Assembly (NCBI GenBank): GCA_038049695.1
Contig: CP142457.1
Location: 58,648,501 to 58,712,500 of the forward strand
DNA length: 64,000 bases
Reading direction: 5' to 3'
Origin: Cinnamomum chago
Lineage: Eukaryota; Streptophyta; Magnoliopsida; Laurales; Lauraceae
The notes beneath the pieces were generated by a model. That model ran no database searches. It worked only from the letters and a program-made list of their open reading frames with translations, and was not told the origin of the DNA. Below, piece by piece: positions 1 through 11,579 of the stretch. Within the stretch, counting starts at the first letter, position 1; each line of letters opens with the position of its first letter. The position numbers and the translations under genes are program-made.

Positions 1-196
1 CCTTGATAAACCAGGTATGTGTTTTAGAAAAAAGAGTTGTTTGTTATATTTTGTCTTCTATTACCTTGTATTTACTGTGAATCCTCACTATATGATTTTA
101 TTTGCATAGAAATGCCATGTTAAAAACAAGGACATAAGGAAGTTCCTTGATGGTATATATGTTAGTGAGAAGGGAACGATAGCTGACGAAGAGTGA
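1..196 (+). CDS. RPL9: 60S ribosomal protein L9 (uL6), C-terminal exons, partial
   Basis: This is the 3' end of a cytosolic large-subunit ribosomal protein gene that begins before the window. Bases 1-14 end an exon and read LINQ. A GT-AG intron spans 15-109. The last exon, 110-196, encodes 28 residues starting KCHVKNKDIRKFLDG and ending GTIADEE before TGA. This tail is the highly conserved C-terminus of eukaryotic L9, which lies near the peptidyl-transferase stalk side of the 60S subunit. Both splice sites fit in phase. The 3' UTR probably continues past 200 through T-rich DNA. The family call rests on a distinctive 32-residue match recognised from memory, so it is strong, but nothing can be said about the rest of the gene. 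Confidence 0.93.
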
Positions 197-3100
197 GGTA
201 AGGAAGCTGTGACTCTTTTAGTTTCAAATTCTGAGCTCTTTTTTTTTTTCTCCGGAGGTTCCATTGAACAGTTGGTTTTTTTTTTTTTTGGGTAATGGTC
301 AGAGCTTTCAGATTGTTTTTCTATAATGTTTTGGGAAGATTACTTATTTAGGCTTTTGTTTGGGAACTTAAATCCATGCTTCTAATGTTGTGCTTTTAGT
401 AATCAGACTATTAGTTGATGCTTTAATTTGTAATAATACATGCAATTATTTTAATAGCCTATCAGTTTACACTGTGAATTCTATACCACAGTAATATGAT
501 ATGTTGCTCACAATAGGTCAGTCCTATGCATGAACTCATTTCAGTAAACACTGAATTATATCAGAAATGATCTGGTATATCCTGATACTGTGCAGAGTGC
601 AGTATATACCCTGCATTTATCTAATCCGTCTGTCAACAAGGAAAAAGAGCTGCATTTGTCCTTTATGACTGGTTATGCAGCTGTCTCCACTGAGGCAGAG
701 ATATATGATGGCTGGATATGCGTTGAAATGGTTGTTGGGAACTGAAGCTGTGGATGAAATCTGTTTTGTCAGAGCTCCTGTATGTCTGGGCCAAGGGCCA
801 AGGGCCAAGGGCAAGGGGCTGATGAGTGGTGAATGATGGAGTTGGCATGTGGGCCTGTGGCCCACATTTGATGGCAACGATGGTGCCCTTCGTGCTCACC
901 TCTACTCATGAATTGAGTTGGGTGTGTTGCGATCATGTTAGGAATGTAATTTGTTTGAGGCTGTTTGGCATGTGGGATGTATATCTCGGTGCCGTCTCTT
1001 TTAACTTTGCATATTTCCCACGTTCAAAATCTGACCATATTCGAACTAGACCTCAAATTGACCCACATGACTCGTAAGTCGCAATATAAATCTTTACCCT
1101 CTGGTCAAGGGTTTAGAAAACCTAGCCTGCATTTAAATGTGTCGAGTTACCTCCTTAACCCACTAAAATGGATTGGGCTATAGAGTTTCCCACGTATTTA
1201 AACCCATTTTAACAAGATCGTGGGTTAAATACTTTTATGGTTAGAATTGTCTGCTTAAAATGGATTGTGCTTGTGTTATGGTTTTTTTTTTTATAAATTG
1301 GTTTGCAATTTAAATATATTTGAAATAAATTGGGTTTGGGCTTTGATTCTGTTGGGTTTGGTTTGGATAAATGGTTTGACCTGTATTGAATGCAGGTCGA
1401 AAGTGGGTGTGGCTGTACAGGTTGAAATTATTTGACCCATGTTAAAATTGGTTGGATATAGGTTGGACTTCAATAATTAATACCTATTTTCAACAGGAAT
1501 CATTTGCCTATAACGTAATGACTTGACCCGTATCTATCTTGGGGCGGGTTAGTATTGCATATCATTGTGCCGATTATGGGCAGTGGATTTGCCACTGAGG
1601 TTAAATTTGGGCTGGCCTAATCCAGAATCTGCTTTGACTCGTAGCCATCCCTTCTTTTCAGCCCCTGTTTTCGATCAAGGGGTCTTGCTTTGTGAACAGC
1701 CATCAATGAGAATCGTGCACAGCCGTTATGTCTTTTTGCTTGTTTAGTCAAGTGGCGGTCACTGACTCAATGTTAACAGACTATCAACAAGCATGAGAGG
1801 TCGCAAGTATGTAAATCATAGCCATTAATTCAATGTCTGAAAAGTCCAAGCCGTTTGGACTTGGCTTTTGCATATAGATTTCCTGGCCTAACAAGCACTA
1901 ACTTTTCTTTTCACGGAAAAGGAAGATTTTTAATTTCTACCACTTCCATTGAAAATAAAATTCTTTCTCATCAAGAAAATTTAGCTCATTTTTTTCCTAG
2001 AGTAAAATTGCCTTGCACCAAATAATAAAACAGTAACCCTCTTGCGCGTAACCTATAAAGGTTGTTTATCTTTGACAACAGTACAAAAAAAAAGGGTGTG
2101 GGTGTTCGTCTATGACAATAGTGCCTCAAGAAATCTAAAGGGCCTTGTGTGGACATGATTTTGCCCATGTTGCCTGCTTAATATGGTACTGTGCTTTTGC
2201 ATTTTGATTTAGGGCTTGTTTTTTCACAAGCATTTCTGATAGGAATTCAAGCTGTCCATGCATTTATGAATTCCTGTAAGAAATTCAGTGTTATGAGATT
2301 TTTAGTATTCAAGGCAGATAGAATTCTCAAATGACAAAAATGTGGAATTCCAAAATGCTTGCCCCTCCAAGAGCATTTCAGAATTCTGGAACTCCGAGAA
2401 GTTTGGCTGGAACTCTGGCATATAACTATGAACCCTCCTACCAACAATAAAGTGGACTCTATATTCACAATTATAAAAATTGGGCCCGTGCAACTCCTAT
2501 CAAGATGGGTCCATATTCAAATTTCTAAAATTGGGTTTCATATTTTTGTTTTTAAGAGATGGGCCCATGTACTATATACCTAAGGTGGGTCCACATTACA
2601 ATTCTTTACGGTTGGGTTCCAAGTTCACAACCACAAAAGGTGAGTCCTATGTACTGCAATGCATAAAATGTGTAATTGTAGTCTAGAATTTATATAGCAA
2701 TGAGACATGAGTTTTATGAAATTTAGAAATTCTTATATAAGAATTCAGATGGAAATGAAACGTAGAATTAAAAAATAACAGAATTTAATGGCATTTTAGA
2801 ATTCCAGCATTTGAAATTTCCAGAGAACATCCAAACATGAATTCTAAGTAAAGAAACATACCATTTTAGGTAAGTAAGAATCGTTGGGACAGTCTCCTCA
2901 TGATTTGATGTGATTGCCTTCACTCCGGATCCTCAAAATGTATCAGTATCACTCACTCGTGACAATGGACAGGCCTATCTAGGAAGGCATGGTATCAGAT
3001 CATAATAAATCATGTTGATGTGGCTACTCACCTTTGGAGTTTGGACAGCCCAGCGGATTAGTCTGGTGCTGAAATACACACACCCCGTGTTGGGAGGAAT

Positions 3101-4024
3101 TCAGAGGGATTTTGATGAGTGGCATGGCTTCCATCCATACTTCACGAGTCACGACAGTATCCATTCTGTTCCTTTCCATTCCATCCATAGTGGGTAGGGT
3201 AGGCATTATAATTATAAAACTGGTCATGCTCATCAATCAATATCCATTACGTGTATTTGTTTCTTATGGTGAGTAAATAAATGAACGACCCCAACGGATC
3301 ATTCTTTGTGCTCTCACGGGTAAGTAAAAGAAAACCCATGATCATGGCAGTAAATTCACTTGGAAGGCTCTCTCACCAGATCCAAGCGATTCGGAAAGAG
3401 CAAAAAAGAAAATAATCTATTTAGGCCTGAACCAAATGTAAATTTAATAAAAACAACGTATGGTTTCTGTTAAGAAATATATTTTATATGTGATCAATTT
3501 GATTTATTAGATCGAAATATGAGTAGATATATTTTACATGTTGCCGTGATATGGTGAATTAATTGTAAGCACATCTGTTACAGGAAAATACTTGACGGAA
3601 GGAGAGAAGTTTTGTTTTGGATCAAGATTTCTTATTTTGTTGTTTTGTAAAAAATTAGGTCCCACTCAGGAAGGAATAATTCTATAGCCGAAATCTGCCA
3701 AAAGGAAAGCGCCAAGTTATGGACCTTATGGTGGGGCTTGGAACTAGGATACAACTCATCTGAATCTCATATGCCCATCACTAGGGTTGAAATGAGAGAA
3801 CGCTATGGTTGGTGAGGAAAATTGGCTGTGAAAAGATTTAAATTCTGATGTGGAGGTCACTTTGGATGGTTGTGAGTCATTGGGAAAGGACAAGATTGGA
3901 AAGTTTTAATGTGGATCACATGTTGGGCCAAATATAAGCAGTGATTGTCCTAGGCTCAAAGGCTCAAAGCTTCCCGATTATGGGAGATGCTTTTATTAGA
4001 GATATGGTGCGAACCCTTATATTG
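197..4024. other. intergenic, no gene seen
   Basis: No open frame here resembles a known protein. The DNA is AT-rich with poly-T tracts near 240-290. Around 1020-1560 there are many short GACCC/GGGTT words, as in degenerate hAT-type MITEs of plants. 2240-2830 is rich in GAATTC-like words and could be an old non-autonomous transposon, but I could not define convincing terminal repeats. Confidence 0.5.
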
Positions 4025-4040
4025 AAGTTGTTGGCATTAA
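4025..4040. repeat. target-site duplication, left, of SINE copy 1
   Basis: AAGTTGTTGGCATTAA is repeated exactly at 4211-4226 on the other side of the SINE. The first two A residues on the right could instead belong to the poly-A tail, so the duplication is 14 to 16 bp. Confidence 0.88.
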
Positions 4041-4210
4041 CCCCAAGGGGTAGCTTAGTTGGCCTAGGACCACGGTTTGCTCCCGGAGGTTGTGGGTTCG
4101 AAACTCCGCTACCACACTAGGGCTACAGGGGATTTACCCGGCTTCCCTCTGGGCCCGGAGGGATTAGTCCAGCCCAAAGGGTTGGGAACCCTCCGATAGC
4201 AAAAAAAAAA
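4041..4210 (+). mobile_element. tRNA-derived SINE, copy 1, with target-site duplication
   Basis: About 170 bp starting CCCCAAGGGGTAGCTTAG, with a tRNA-like A box (near 4050-4065) and B box (GTGGGTTCGAAACTC near 4091-4105) for RNA polymerase III. A GC-rich body follows, ending in a poly-A run. It is flanked by a 16-bp direct repeat, AAGTTGTTGGCATTAA, at 4025-4040 and 4211-4226, which is the mark of LINE-assisted retroposition. The perfect duplication suggests a fairly recent insertion. Two relatives lie at 16469 and 46025. The family name is not known to me. Confidence 0.9.
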
Positions 4211-4814
4211 AAGTTGTTGGCATTAAATATGAATGTGAGGGTCCTATTTTATTTCTTATAATAAGATGAGAGCATCTCTCATAAAAACATATATATATAT
4301 GTATGCATCTAATTGTAAATAGATGTTTACCATCAGATATTTTTGTTTCCCTTCGTTCAGGTTGTAACCTTATATTCAAACGAATCTTCAGAAGAATATT
4401 TCTGCTCAGCATGGGTTTTGTATCTCTTGCTTTCTAGAATGCTGTCTGATTATAGGTGAGATGGATGGATACGTAGATACATGCCATTCACTGTCATATC
4501 TGCGTAGCCACGTGAAGAAGCATTTCGTCCTTGGACAGCTTATAAAATAATACCTTGTCACGAGGATCCTAATATTTTACCTAACGACGTCTTTCACTGG
4601 TAAGAGAACCTTTAACCCTTGCACATTTGTATGTGATTAGGATTTCTTGCTCGGTGGGTGCAATCTGACCCAAGTCTTTGTAGGTAGGTTAGTGTTGAGT
4701 TGGTGCGTGCGGAAGCGCAAATAGCTACAGTTACGAGTTACGACCAACAATTAAGCCACGCAAAAGAACAAGAGGTTTAGTAGTTCGGACTTCGGAGCAT
4801 GGTTTAAAATCTCT

Positions 4815-5030
4815 GTTTCAGTCGTGGTATTGGCGGGCCGAAAAACCGATATGATATCGGTATCGGTCGCGGATATTGGTCCGTCGCGGTCATCGCGGTA
4901 TGAGTTTTTTTTTTATCAAAAAAAATTCGCAAAAATATCCAAAAAATCCAAAATATTAGAATATGCTAGAAAACAATATTTTTTTCCATTAATAACAGCA
5001 ATAAATCAAAATCTCGGTCACCTTAAGTTA
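4815..5030. repeat. CGATATCGG-type dispersed repeat
   Basis: A stretch rich in CCGATATGATATCGGTATCGG-like words and CGCGG words. A similar word set occurs at 15828-15960, so this looks like a dispersed repeat or a transposon end. I cannot assign a superfamily. Confidence 0.4.
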
Positions 5031-5397
5031 TGAGTCATGTTTGTGCCGCGGTTCGCTGTCTTTTTCAGTATTTCATATAACACAGCCATTATTGATGCTC
5101 ATGATCAATTTATTAGTGTAAAATATAAGAAAATAAAGATAACATATCAATCATCATTTAATATTAACTCAATCATCAAATAAGTTGTAAAATTCAAGAC
5201 CTTGAAGATGACATATTAAAATCGGAAACATGATAGTGACTGAGATAGATAAATTATAAAGCACTTGGACATCAAAAGGTTCATGGTTTACCTGAAATTA
5301 GAGGGGACTAGTAAATAGTAGAGACTAGAGAGAGATTGATGAGTTTTCAAATAGCCCCCCACCCCTATAAATAAAAAACAGAAAAGAAAAAGACTAA

Positions 5398-6080
5398 GGA
5401 CTTGTTTGGCAAATCTTATCTTTACGAAACAGATCTCTATGATATAGATCTATTTCAAATGGAGCGGTTTGAAATTGATGTTTTACAAATAGACTGTTTG
5501 GTAAGACATAGATATTTTAAAAATAGACTGTTTGGAAAGACACATGTAAAAATAGATCTAATAGTCTGGGCATTTTACAAATATCTTAAGATCTGTGATC
5601 ATCCAACGGTTGAAATTTTATCTCAAACAGGTCATAGTTGTTTTAATCCTTTCAGAAAGATTCAATGGCTCAGATCATACTTTTGTGGCCACAAAACTCC
5701 AAAAATATAAATCTATGGTTCAATGTATTTCACGACTATCTCAAGATCTGGGACAAATCAACGGTTCTAACTGTGTTTTAATTCCTAAATGCTTCCAATG
5801 GTTTCGATTGACATTTTGATTCCCAAAATCCAAAAAACATGAAAATACCGGTCCACATTTGAATCACATTTTTTTGCTACAGTGCAGTGTGCATCTGTGC
5901 GCTTCAGACCCCATGGTCTGTTTCAAATCTAGTAGATCCTGTGACTTTTCCAAATAGAGGCAAAATCTCTTTGTGAGGCTTCAAATAGAGGTAGGAAAAT
6001 TGTCTACCAAACGGTCTAAATGAGTTTTCAAACAGTTTTAAAAGATTAAGAGGCAAAAAGAAGAGTTGCAAAACGCCACC
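5398..6080. mobile_element. MITE, PIF/Harbinger-like, copy 1
   Basis: A 683-bp non-coding element. The left end GGACTTGTTTGGCAAATC and the reverse complement of the right end GGTGGCGTTTTGCAACTC agree at about 12 of 18 positions. TAA flanks both ends (5395-5397 and 6081-6083), the TWA target duplication expected of PIF/Harbinger. The first 230 bp nearly match the start of the element at 60352, and an inverted partial copy ends at 15430. Internal words such as AGATCTATTTCAAA and AAATATCTTAAGATCTG recur. A longer direct repeat, AGACTAAGG, also flanks it (5391-5399 and 6086-6094), so the superfamily call is probable rather than proven. Confidence 0.75.
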
Positions 6081-6083
6081 TAA

Positions 6084-7384
6084 TTAGACTAAGGTTCAGT
6101 TTGGCAACTCTATTCACAGCCTCTATTTAACTTAAAACTTTTTCAAACCACATTAAGCTTGTTTGGAAAGTTAATTGGGGGGGCTGCTTGAATCCACTTT
6201 AAGCTAAAACATGTCAGTTTCAAATATGTTGATAAATCTGGATAATTGGAATGGAGGGAGTTGTCTGAAGCGGAAAGACAAACAATGTCCATTTTTGGAC
6301 AAGTTTGCCATCATATTTTTTTTATAATGACAAGTTTACCCATGGTCATTTTCTCAAGTTCCTTTTCTTAACTTGTCAAACGAAGCTCTCCTCTTCCGGT
6401 GAACAAGATAGAAAAGCCTTATCTTCCTTGGATCTTCTTCCCCACACAATAGAAGAAAGGATTCAAGGGTTTTTGAAAAGCTCTTGAGGTTTCATCATCT
6501 TCAAACACTTGTCTCTCTTTCCAGGTACGAATTCAAACACATTTTTCACAAGCTTCCCTCATCTAGGGTTTTGATTCCAAATTACAAATGAAATTATTTT
6601 GTTTATAGAGATGCCTTGAAGGAATAGTGCTTGTTCTTTGTGCATTTTGGTTTGATCATGAGCTTTGTGTAGAATACCCACGTCTTTGTGTAGAATGATA
6701 ATAATTAAGCCTTGGTTTTCTTCCCAAAATCAGTAAGAAAGGTAATATTCTGCAAATCAGATGAACCTTCTTTATTAATGTTGGATAAGTCATTATCACA
6801 AAAGAGAGACAGGATGCATAGAAACTTGAAGCTGAAAATGCATCAGGTTTTTTTGTTTATTTTTTATTTTGTGTGTTATGCAGTATCCTTTTTCTGTTTT
6901 TTGGATTTTTAGGGAATAAACTCTAGTAGTACTGAAAACTGAAATCTGAACAGGAGGGAAATGGGAAAGGGGGTTTGAGATGGTTGAAATTCTGAGCAGG
7001 AGAATAATATTCTGGAGGTAGAGTTGGACAAATTTGAAATCTTTTTATTGTATTGCTGCCATCCTTGTGATAGAATAATAATGGCAGCCAGCAGAGAACT
7101 CCTCCAACAAGTATAATTATAATTGTATAAATGGGATCCCTCCAAATGAAGGTCCCAGTGTTAAAAGTCAGCATCCGTGTCGGTCCAACTATGAGGCTAC
7201 TGCTTGGTGGCACAGTGCCCGAAACCCTTCATGCCCATCCGTTTCTAATTCTTTCCTGGAAAAGAGTTTCCTCACTGGAAGGCTCTCATGAGTCATGATC
7301 TACTAACCTCTGAATGTTTGACTAGTGTGAAGTATTTGTAAAATCATATGACTAATAAACACAAATTTTTTTAGGGATTTTTAG
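6084..7384. other. region upstream of Harbinger ORF1; possible left terminal repeat
   Basis: At 6090-6110 TAA is followed by GGTTCAGTTTGGCAACTC, which resembles the terminal repeats of the MITEs in this window. It could be the left end of the autonomous-type Harbinger element whose ORF1 begins at 7385. No convincing protein is encoded between. The 60- to 96-codon frames here have no family resemblance. A matching right terminus was not found downstream of 10482. Confidence 0.35.
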
Positions 7385-8592
7385 ATGGCCGAAATAATGG
7401 CTCCATCTCATAAGGGTAAGGAAAAAGCTGAGACCAGTAGGGCTGTTTGGTCAGAAAATATGAAGAAGATTTTCTTGGATCTATGTATTGAAGAAGTATT
7501 GCAAGGTGGAAGACCAGGGTCAAATTTTAAAGCACAATCATGGACAAAGATTATCGAGGGTTTTAAGGTGAAAACCGGGCTATTGTATGGACAAAAGCAA
7601 TTAAAGAATCAATGGGATCTAATGAGAAAACAGTACAATGCTTGGACAACCTTATGTGGGCAAACTGGTGTAGGTTATAACGAAGCAACTCAGACAGTTA
7701 CAATGGAACCTGAGAGATGGGATGAATATCTAAAGGTAATATATTTTTACATTTTATAGAATTTATAGTATGTAAAATCCTCTTTTATATTAATTAACTA
7801 AATTTATATCATTTGATGTAGGGACACCCTGATGCAAAGATATTTAGGACTAAGTCTTTGTCATTTCCCAATGAAATGACCACTCTCTTTGGTGGAACCC
7901 AAGCTAGGGGAGAAGATGCTTGGACACCGTCTTCAGGTTCTTTTCCAAAAGACTTGAGTGTGCAAATGGCCTCTCAATTACCCGATATAGGCAATACTCA
8001 AAATGTTGTTGAACATGAGACTTATGAGGATGTTGAAATGGAAGAAATAATGCTAATGTCAAATGTGAGGAGTAAACGACCCGGTCCTTCACGAAGCAGG
8101 AAGAATGTTAAGATTAGTAAGTTTGATGAGAGTCTTGAGCGCATAGTCATTATACTTGAAGGAGAGAAGAATGAAGAAGAGAGGAAAGAGAAAGAGAGGA
8201 AAGAAGAAGAGATGAAAGAGAAAGAGAGGAAAGATGAAGAAAGGAAGGAAGAAGAGAGAAAAGAGAAAGAAAGGAAAGAAGAAGAGATGAAAGAGAAAGA
8301 GAGGAAAGATGAAGAAAGGAAGGAAGAAGAGAGAAAAGAGAAACAGAGGAAAGAAGAAGAGATGAAAGAAAAAGATAAAGAGAGGAAAATGGAAGAGATG
8401 AAGCAAGGTCCTACAATGCAGGAATGTATTGTTATTTTAAAACTGATACCAAATATCAAAGAGACCTCAGAATTGTATTTTTTTGGTACAAGGGCATTTA
8501 AGGATAAAGACAATAGAAATATATTCATGTCGTTTGAGAGTGATGATGCTCGCATCTATTGGCTGAATATGATACTGAAACATGGGCCTTGA
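7385..8592 (+). CDS. PIF/Harbinger ORF1: Myb/SANT-like DNA-binding protein
   Basis: Two exons, 7385-7735 and 7822-8592, joined across a GT-AG intron in phase 0, give about 373 residues with no internal stop. Residues 20-115 match the plant Myb/SANT-like domain found in Harbinger ORF1 proteins (motifs AVWSENMKKIFLDLCIEE, WTKIIEGF, QLKNQWDLMRKQY and ERWDEYLK). The linker before residue 220 carries RSKRPGPSRSRKN, a likely nuclear signal. A long Lys/Glu coiled coil follows (8161-8400), built from a 25-residue unit repeated about 2.3 times. The C-terminus has the short IYWLNMIL module usual in these proteins. In this family ORF1 binds the transposase and carries it to the nucleus and to element ends. 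The transposase gene follows 0.56 kb downstream on the same strand. ATG 7385 follows an in-frame stop. A domesticated gene is possible but less likely with ORF2 adjacent. Confidence 0.88.
8160..8400 (+). repeat. 75-bp coding repeat in ORF1 coiled coil
   Basis: Purine-rich tandem repeat with a unit of about 75 bp (25 codons, core ERKEEEMKEKERKDEERKEE), about 2.3 copies. Its multiple of three keeps the frame open. It expands a charged coiled-coil segment, and copy number could vary between alleles or element copies. Confidence 0.8.
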
Positions 8593-9154
8593 TAAGTTTT
8601 ATTTGAATATAGTGGGATTTTTGGAGGAGTATGGAATCACTTTTGGATGTAAGAACTTAAGACTCTTCGCTTTTGAATACATTGAATGTAAGAACTTCTG
8701 ACTCGTCACTTTTGAGTATACCAAATGTAAGAACTTATGACTCGTCACTTTTGAATATATATACAGAATGTAAAAACTTATGACTATTGACTTTTGGCAC
8801 AGAATCTTTTTTGAGGAGTATAGAATCAATGTAAGAACCCCACCAATTGTTTTGATGTGGGATGGAATGAATATATAAACTTGGCTTTCTTTCTTATTGT
8901 AAGATACCAAATGGATGCAAGAAGTTTATATATATTTGGTGCAATTATAGGATGAAATGAATGAATGAACTTGTGATTTTATTATTTTTAGTGTGGGATG
9001 GAATGAATGTAGTAACTTACGTTTATTTTTTTTTATTATGGGTGGAATTAATCTAGGACCTTACCCTAGGAACTTATGATTTTTTTTTTTTTGTGGGATG
9101 GAATAAAATTATGAAATTTGGTTGTTTTTTATTCTTTATTGTGGGATGGAATGA
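8593..9154. other. spacer between Harbinger ORF1 and ORF2
   Basis: Contains several degenerate direct repeats of about 50 bp (AATGTAAGAACTTATGACTCGTC-like words at 8650-8790, and GTGGGATGGAATGAATG words at 8860-9160). No coding sequence is seen. It probably carries the 3' UTR of ORF1 and the promoter of ORF2. Confidence 0.6.
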
Positions 9155-10482
9155 ATGCAGGAAACTATGACGCCAAGGAGGCGAAGATTGATAGCATTTC
9201 TCACTTTTTTACTTCTAAAGAAGCGAGGGATGTACATATCTAAGGAGCCATGTAGGACCTCAATTCTATCAGGTCATGTATTTGTTCAAGGCATTTTGGA
9301 GGGTAATAGAACAGTATGTTTGGAGCTATTGCGTATGGAGAAACATGTTTTCTTACGATTGTGTATGGTATTACGACGAAAGAGTCTACTTGAAGACAGC
9401 CGATATGTTTCATTAGAGGAGCAAGTGGCTATATTTTTAATGACAATTGGGCAAAATCATAGGAATAGGATCCTGCAAGATAGATTTCAACACTCAGGTG
9501 AAACTATCCATCGTCACTTTCATTCAGTTTTAGTGGCAATGATTCACCTCTCGATGGACATTATAAAGCCCCCTTCATATGACCAAACACCAAAGGAGAT
9601 TTTGCATAACCCTCGATTTCATCCATATTTCAAGGTATAATCTTACTCTTAATCATATTTGCAAGTACTTTCACCAATGAAATTAACTTTACTTTTTTAA
9701 ATCTTTTGTCTTTTTTTGAAGGATTGTATTGGGGCAATAGATGGTACACTTGTAAATGCTGTGATTCCCATTGAGAACCAGGTGCCTTATAGGGGAAGAA
9801 AAGGAGAATGCCAACAAAATGTTTTAGCAGCTTGCTCATTTGATATGCAATTTACTTTCGTTATTGCTGGGTGGGAAGGCACAGCACATGATTCACGCAT
9901 CTTATTGGATACTATTTATAAACCACAAATGAATTTTCCACATGCACCTCCAGGTACCTATGATTAGTAAATTATGAATCAAATATCATGTAAGAATCAT
10001 GATATTAATTTTTTCTATTTTCAGGTAAATATTATATTGTTGATGCTGGGTTTACGAATATGCGTGGCTTTCTTGCTCCATACCGTAATGTTCGGTATTG
10101 GCTATCAGATTTTCGGGGTGGCAGTCATCCTCGTGATAGGAAGGAGCAGTTCAATTATGTTCATTCATCATTAAGAAATGTAATAGAGCGTTCTTTTGGA
10201 GTATTGAAGGCGCGTTTTCCGATTTTGAAAAGGATGCCTCCCTACCCATTCTCTGTACAAAGGAGTATAGTAATTGCTGCAATGACTGTGCACAACTTTA
10301 TCAGAAAAGAAGCTATTGCAGACGCACTCTTTCAACAGTATGAGAATGAAAATATATCTTTAGATGTGAGTAACGATGATGACAATGGTACCATCGACAC
10401 CGATACAACTGTAGATATTGCAGATCAGATGGAGATGTCAGAAGTTAGAGATGCAATGGCAGATGCCCTCTTTCAATCATGA
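9155..10482 (+). CDS. PIF/Harbinger transposase (HARBI1-like, DDE_Tnp_4)
   Basis: Three exons, 9155-9634, 9722-9953 and 10025-10482, join in phase with GT-AG introns of 87 and 71 bp to give about 389 residues without a stop. The N-terminus carries the helical HARBI1 region (motifs LRMEKHVFLRLCMVLRR, SLEEQVAIFLMTIGQN, HRHFHSVL). The DDE nuclease follows: D167 in CIGAIDGT, D217 in GTAHDSRIL, D244 in YYIVDAGF and E292 in RNVIERSFGVLK. Length and motif order equal those of plant PIF transposases. The acidic C-terminal tail (NDDDNGTIDTDTT) is common in the group. It catalyses cut-and-paste transposition of elements with TWA target duplications and probably also mobilises related MITEs. The first codon could be ATG 9155 or 9167. 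The intact frame suggests recent activity or an active lineage. Domestication cannot be excluded because the element ends are not both visible. Confidence 0.93.
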
Positions 10483-11579
10483 TGTTCTGTGTTTTTATTC
10501 TTATTTTATTTTTTTTCCTTTTTTGGTAAAGACTGTAAGCAACAAATATTTTGCTTGGTAGTTGGGATTTTAGTTAGACTCTTTGGAGAGTTATTAGTAG
10601 TTACAATGAACTTTCAGTAAAAGTTCTCAGTCCATTGGTCTAATATAATATTGGAGAATTTTTTGCATTTTCCTGGCTCTTTGTATAGATGTTTCTTGAT
10701 TTGCAAATAGTTCGGCGGTATCTAAACATGGAGGCTGATAGGGTGAGGAAAGAGAATGATAGTGCTTTAATAGTGAAAGTGGACACTCTTATCTCCACTC
10801 TTGTCTCTATTGATGAATGTTTTTTTATCACAGCCTGTTTCATCTCTTTTTGCTTTTCCTTTCTCTAAGTAAAAATCTCATTTTATGAGGATTGGTGGGA
10901 AAAAAAGTATTCTTTGGGCAGTTGGGAATGGTTTGTTATGTTGCTTTGGGCTTCTTGGATCTTCTGTGTGGGTGGGAAGCTCCAATTCAGAGGTCTTGTA
11001 GCTGCTGGAGTAGTTGGGTTGTAGTAGTGAAGTTGAAGGCAGCACTCTCTGTTCTTGCAGCTTCCCTGTGGAGAAGGTCATACAGATGTGCTGCAATTTT
11101 TATATCTATGAAATTAATACTAGTAATACTAGTAAAATTGTTTCTGCTCATGGGGCCCTCTAGTCAAGGTAGAGCATCATGGATGGCATCCTCTTTGGCA
11201 AATTTCAAGCCCAGTTAGAACTCCAACCAGATTGGTGTTTGCTCTTGCAGAATCATCACCCTCATCTTAGTCTGTATGTATCTAATTCATTTTGTAGTCT
11301 GGAACTACAGATTGAAGTGATGTTGAATAATATTGTGAGTGCTAATATTCCCTTAATTAAATATGTATCTTTTTATTTTATTTTCTTTTCTTTTTTGCTT
11401 GTGCTTTGTTCTTGTTTAGTACTGAATAACCTGTCAATTTCAAACAAAAACAAAAAAAAAGGGGGGAAAAGCCACAATATCTAATATATGAACACCTTTT
11501 TTACATTGCAATTTATTCATCCTTTACTCTGTGTTGCACTTTTTATTCTAATTTTTTGTTGGGAGTTTGGCTCATGCAG
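10483..11579. other. spacer between transposase and permease remnant
   Basis: No exon of the missing permease N-terminus was found here on either strand. A 59-codon frame at 10690-10869 and a 108-codon frame at 10892 have no recognisable motifs. The expected right terminal repeat of the Harbinger element is also not recognisable, so the junction between element and permease gene is unresolved. Confidence 0.5.

Noticed and set aside
8022..8555. 177-codon and 105-codon minus-strand frames rich in Ser/Phe/Leu
   Set aside because: They are the antisense of the Lys/Glu repeat of the Harbinger ORF1. The low-complexity composition is explained by the GA-rich coding strand.
10690..10869. 59-codon frame between transposase and permease as a missing permease exon
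   Set aside because: It has no resemblance to the AAP N-terminus (no WTA-H-IT-VIGSGVL type segment) and no suitable splice phase.
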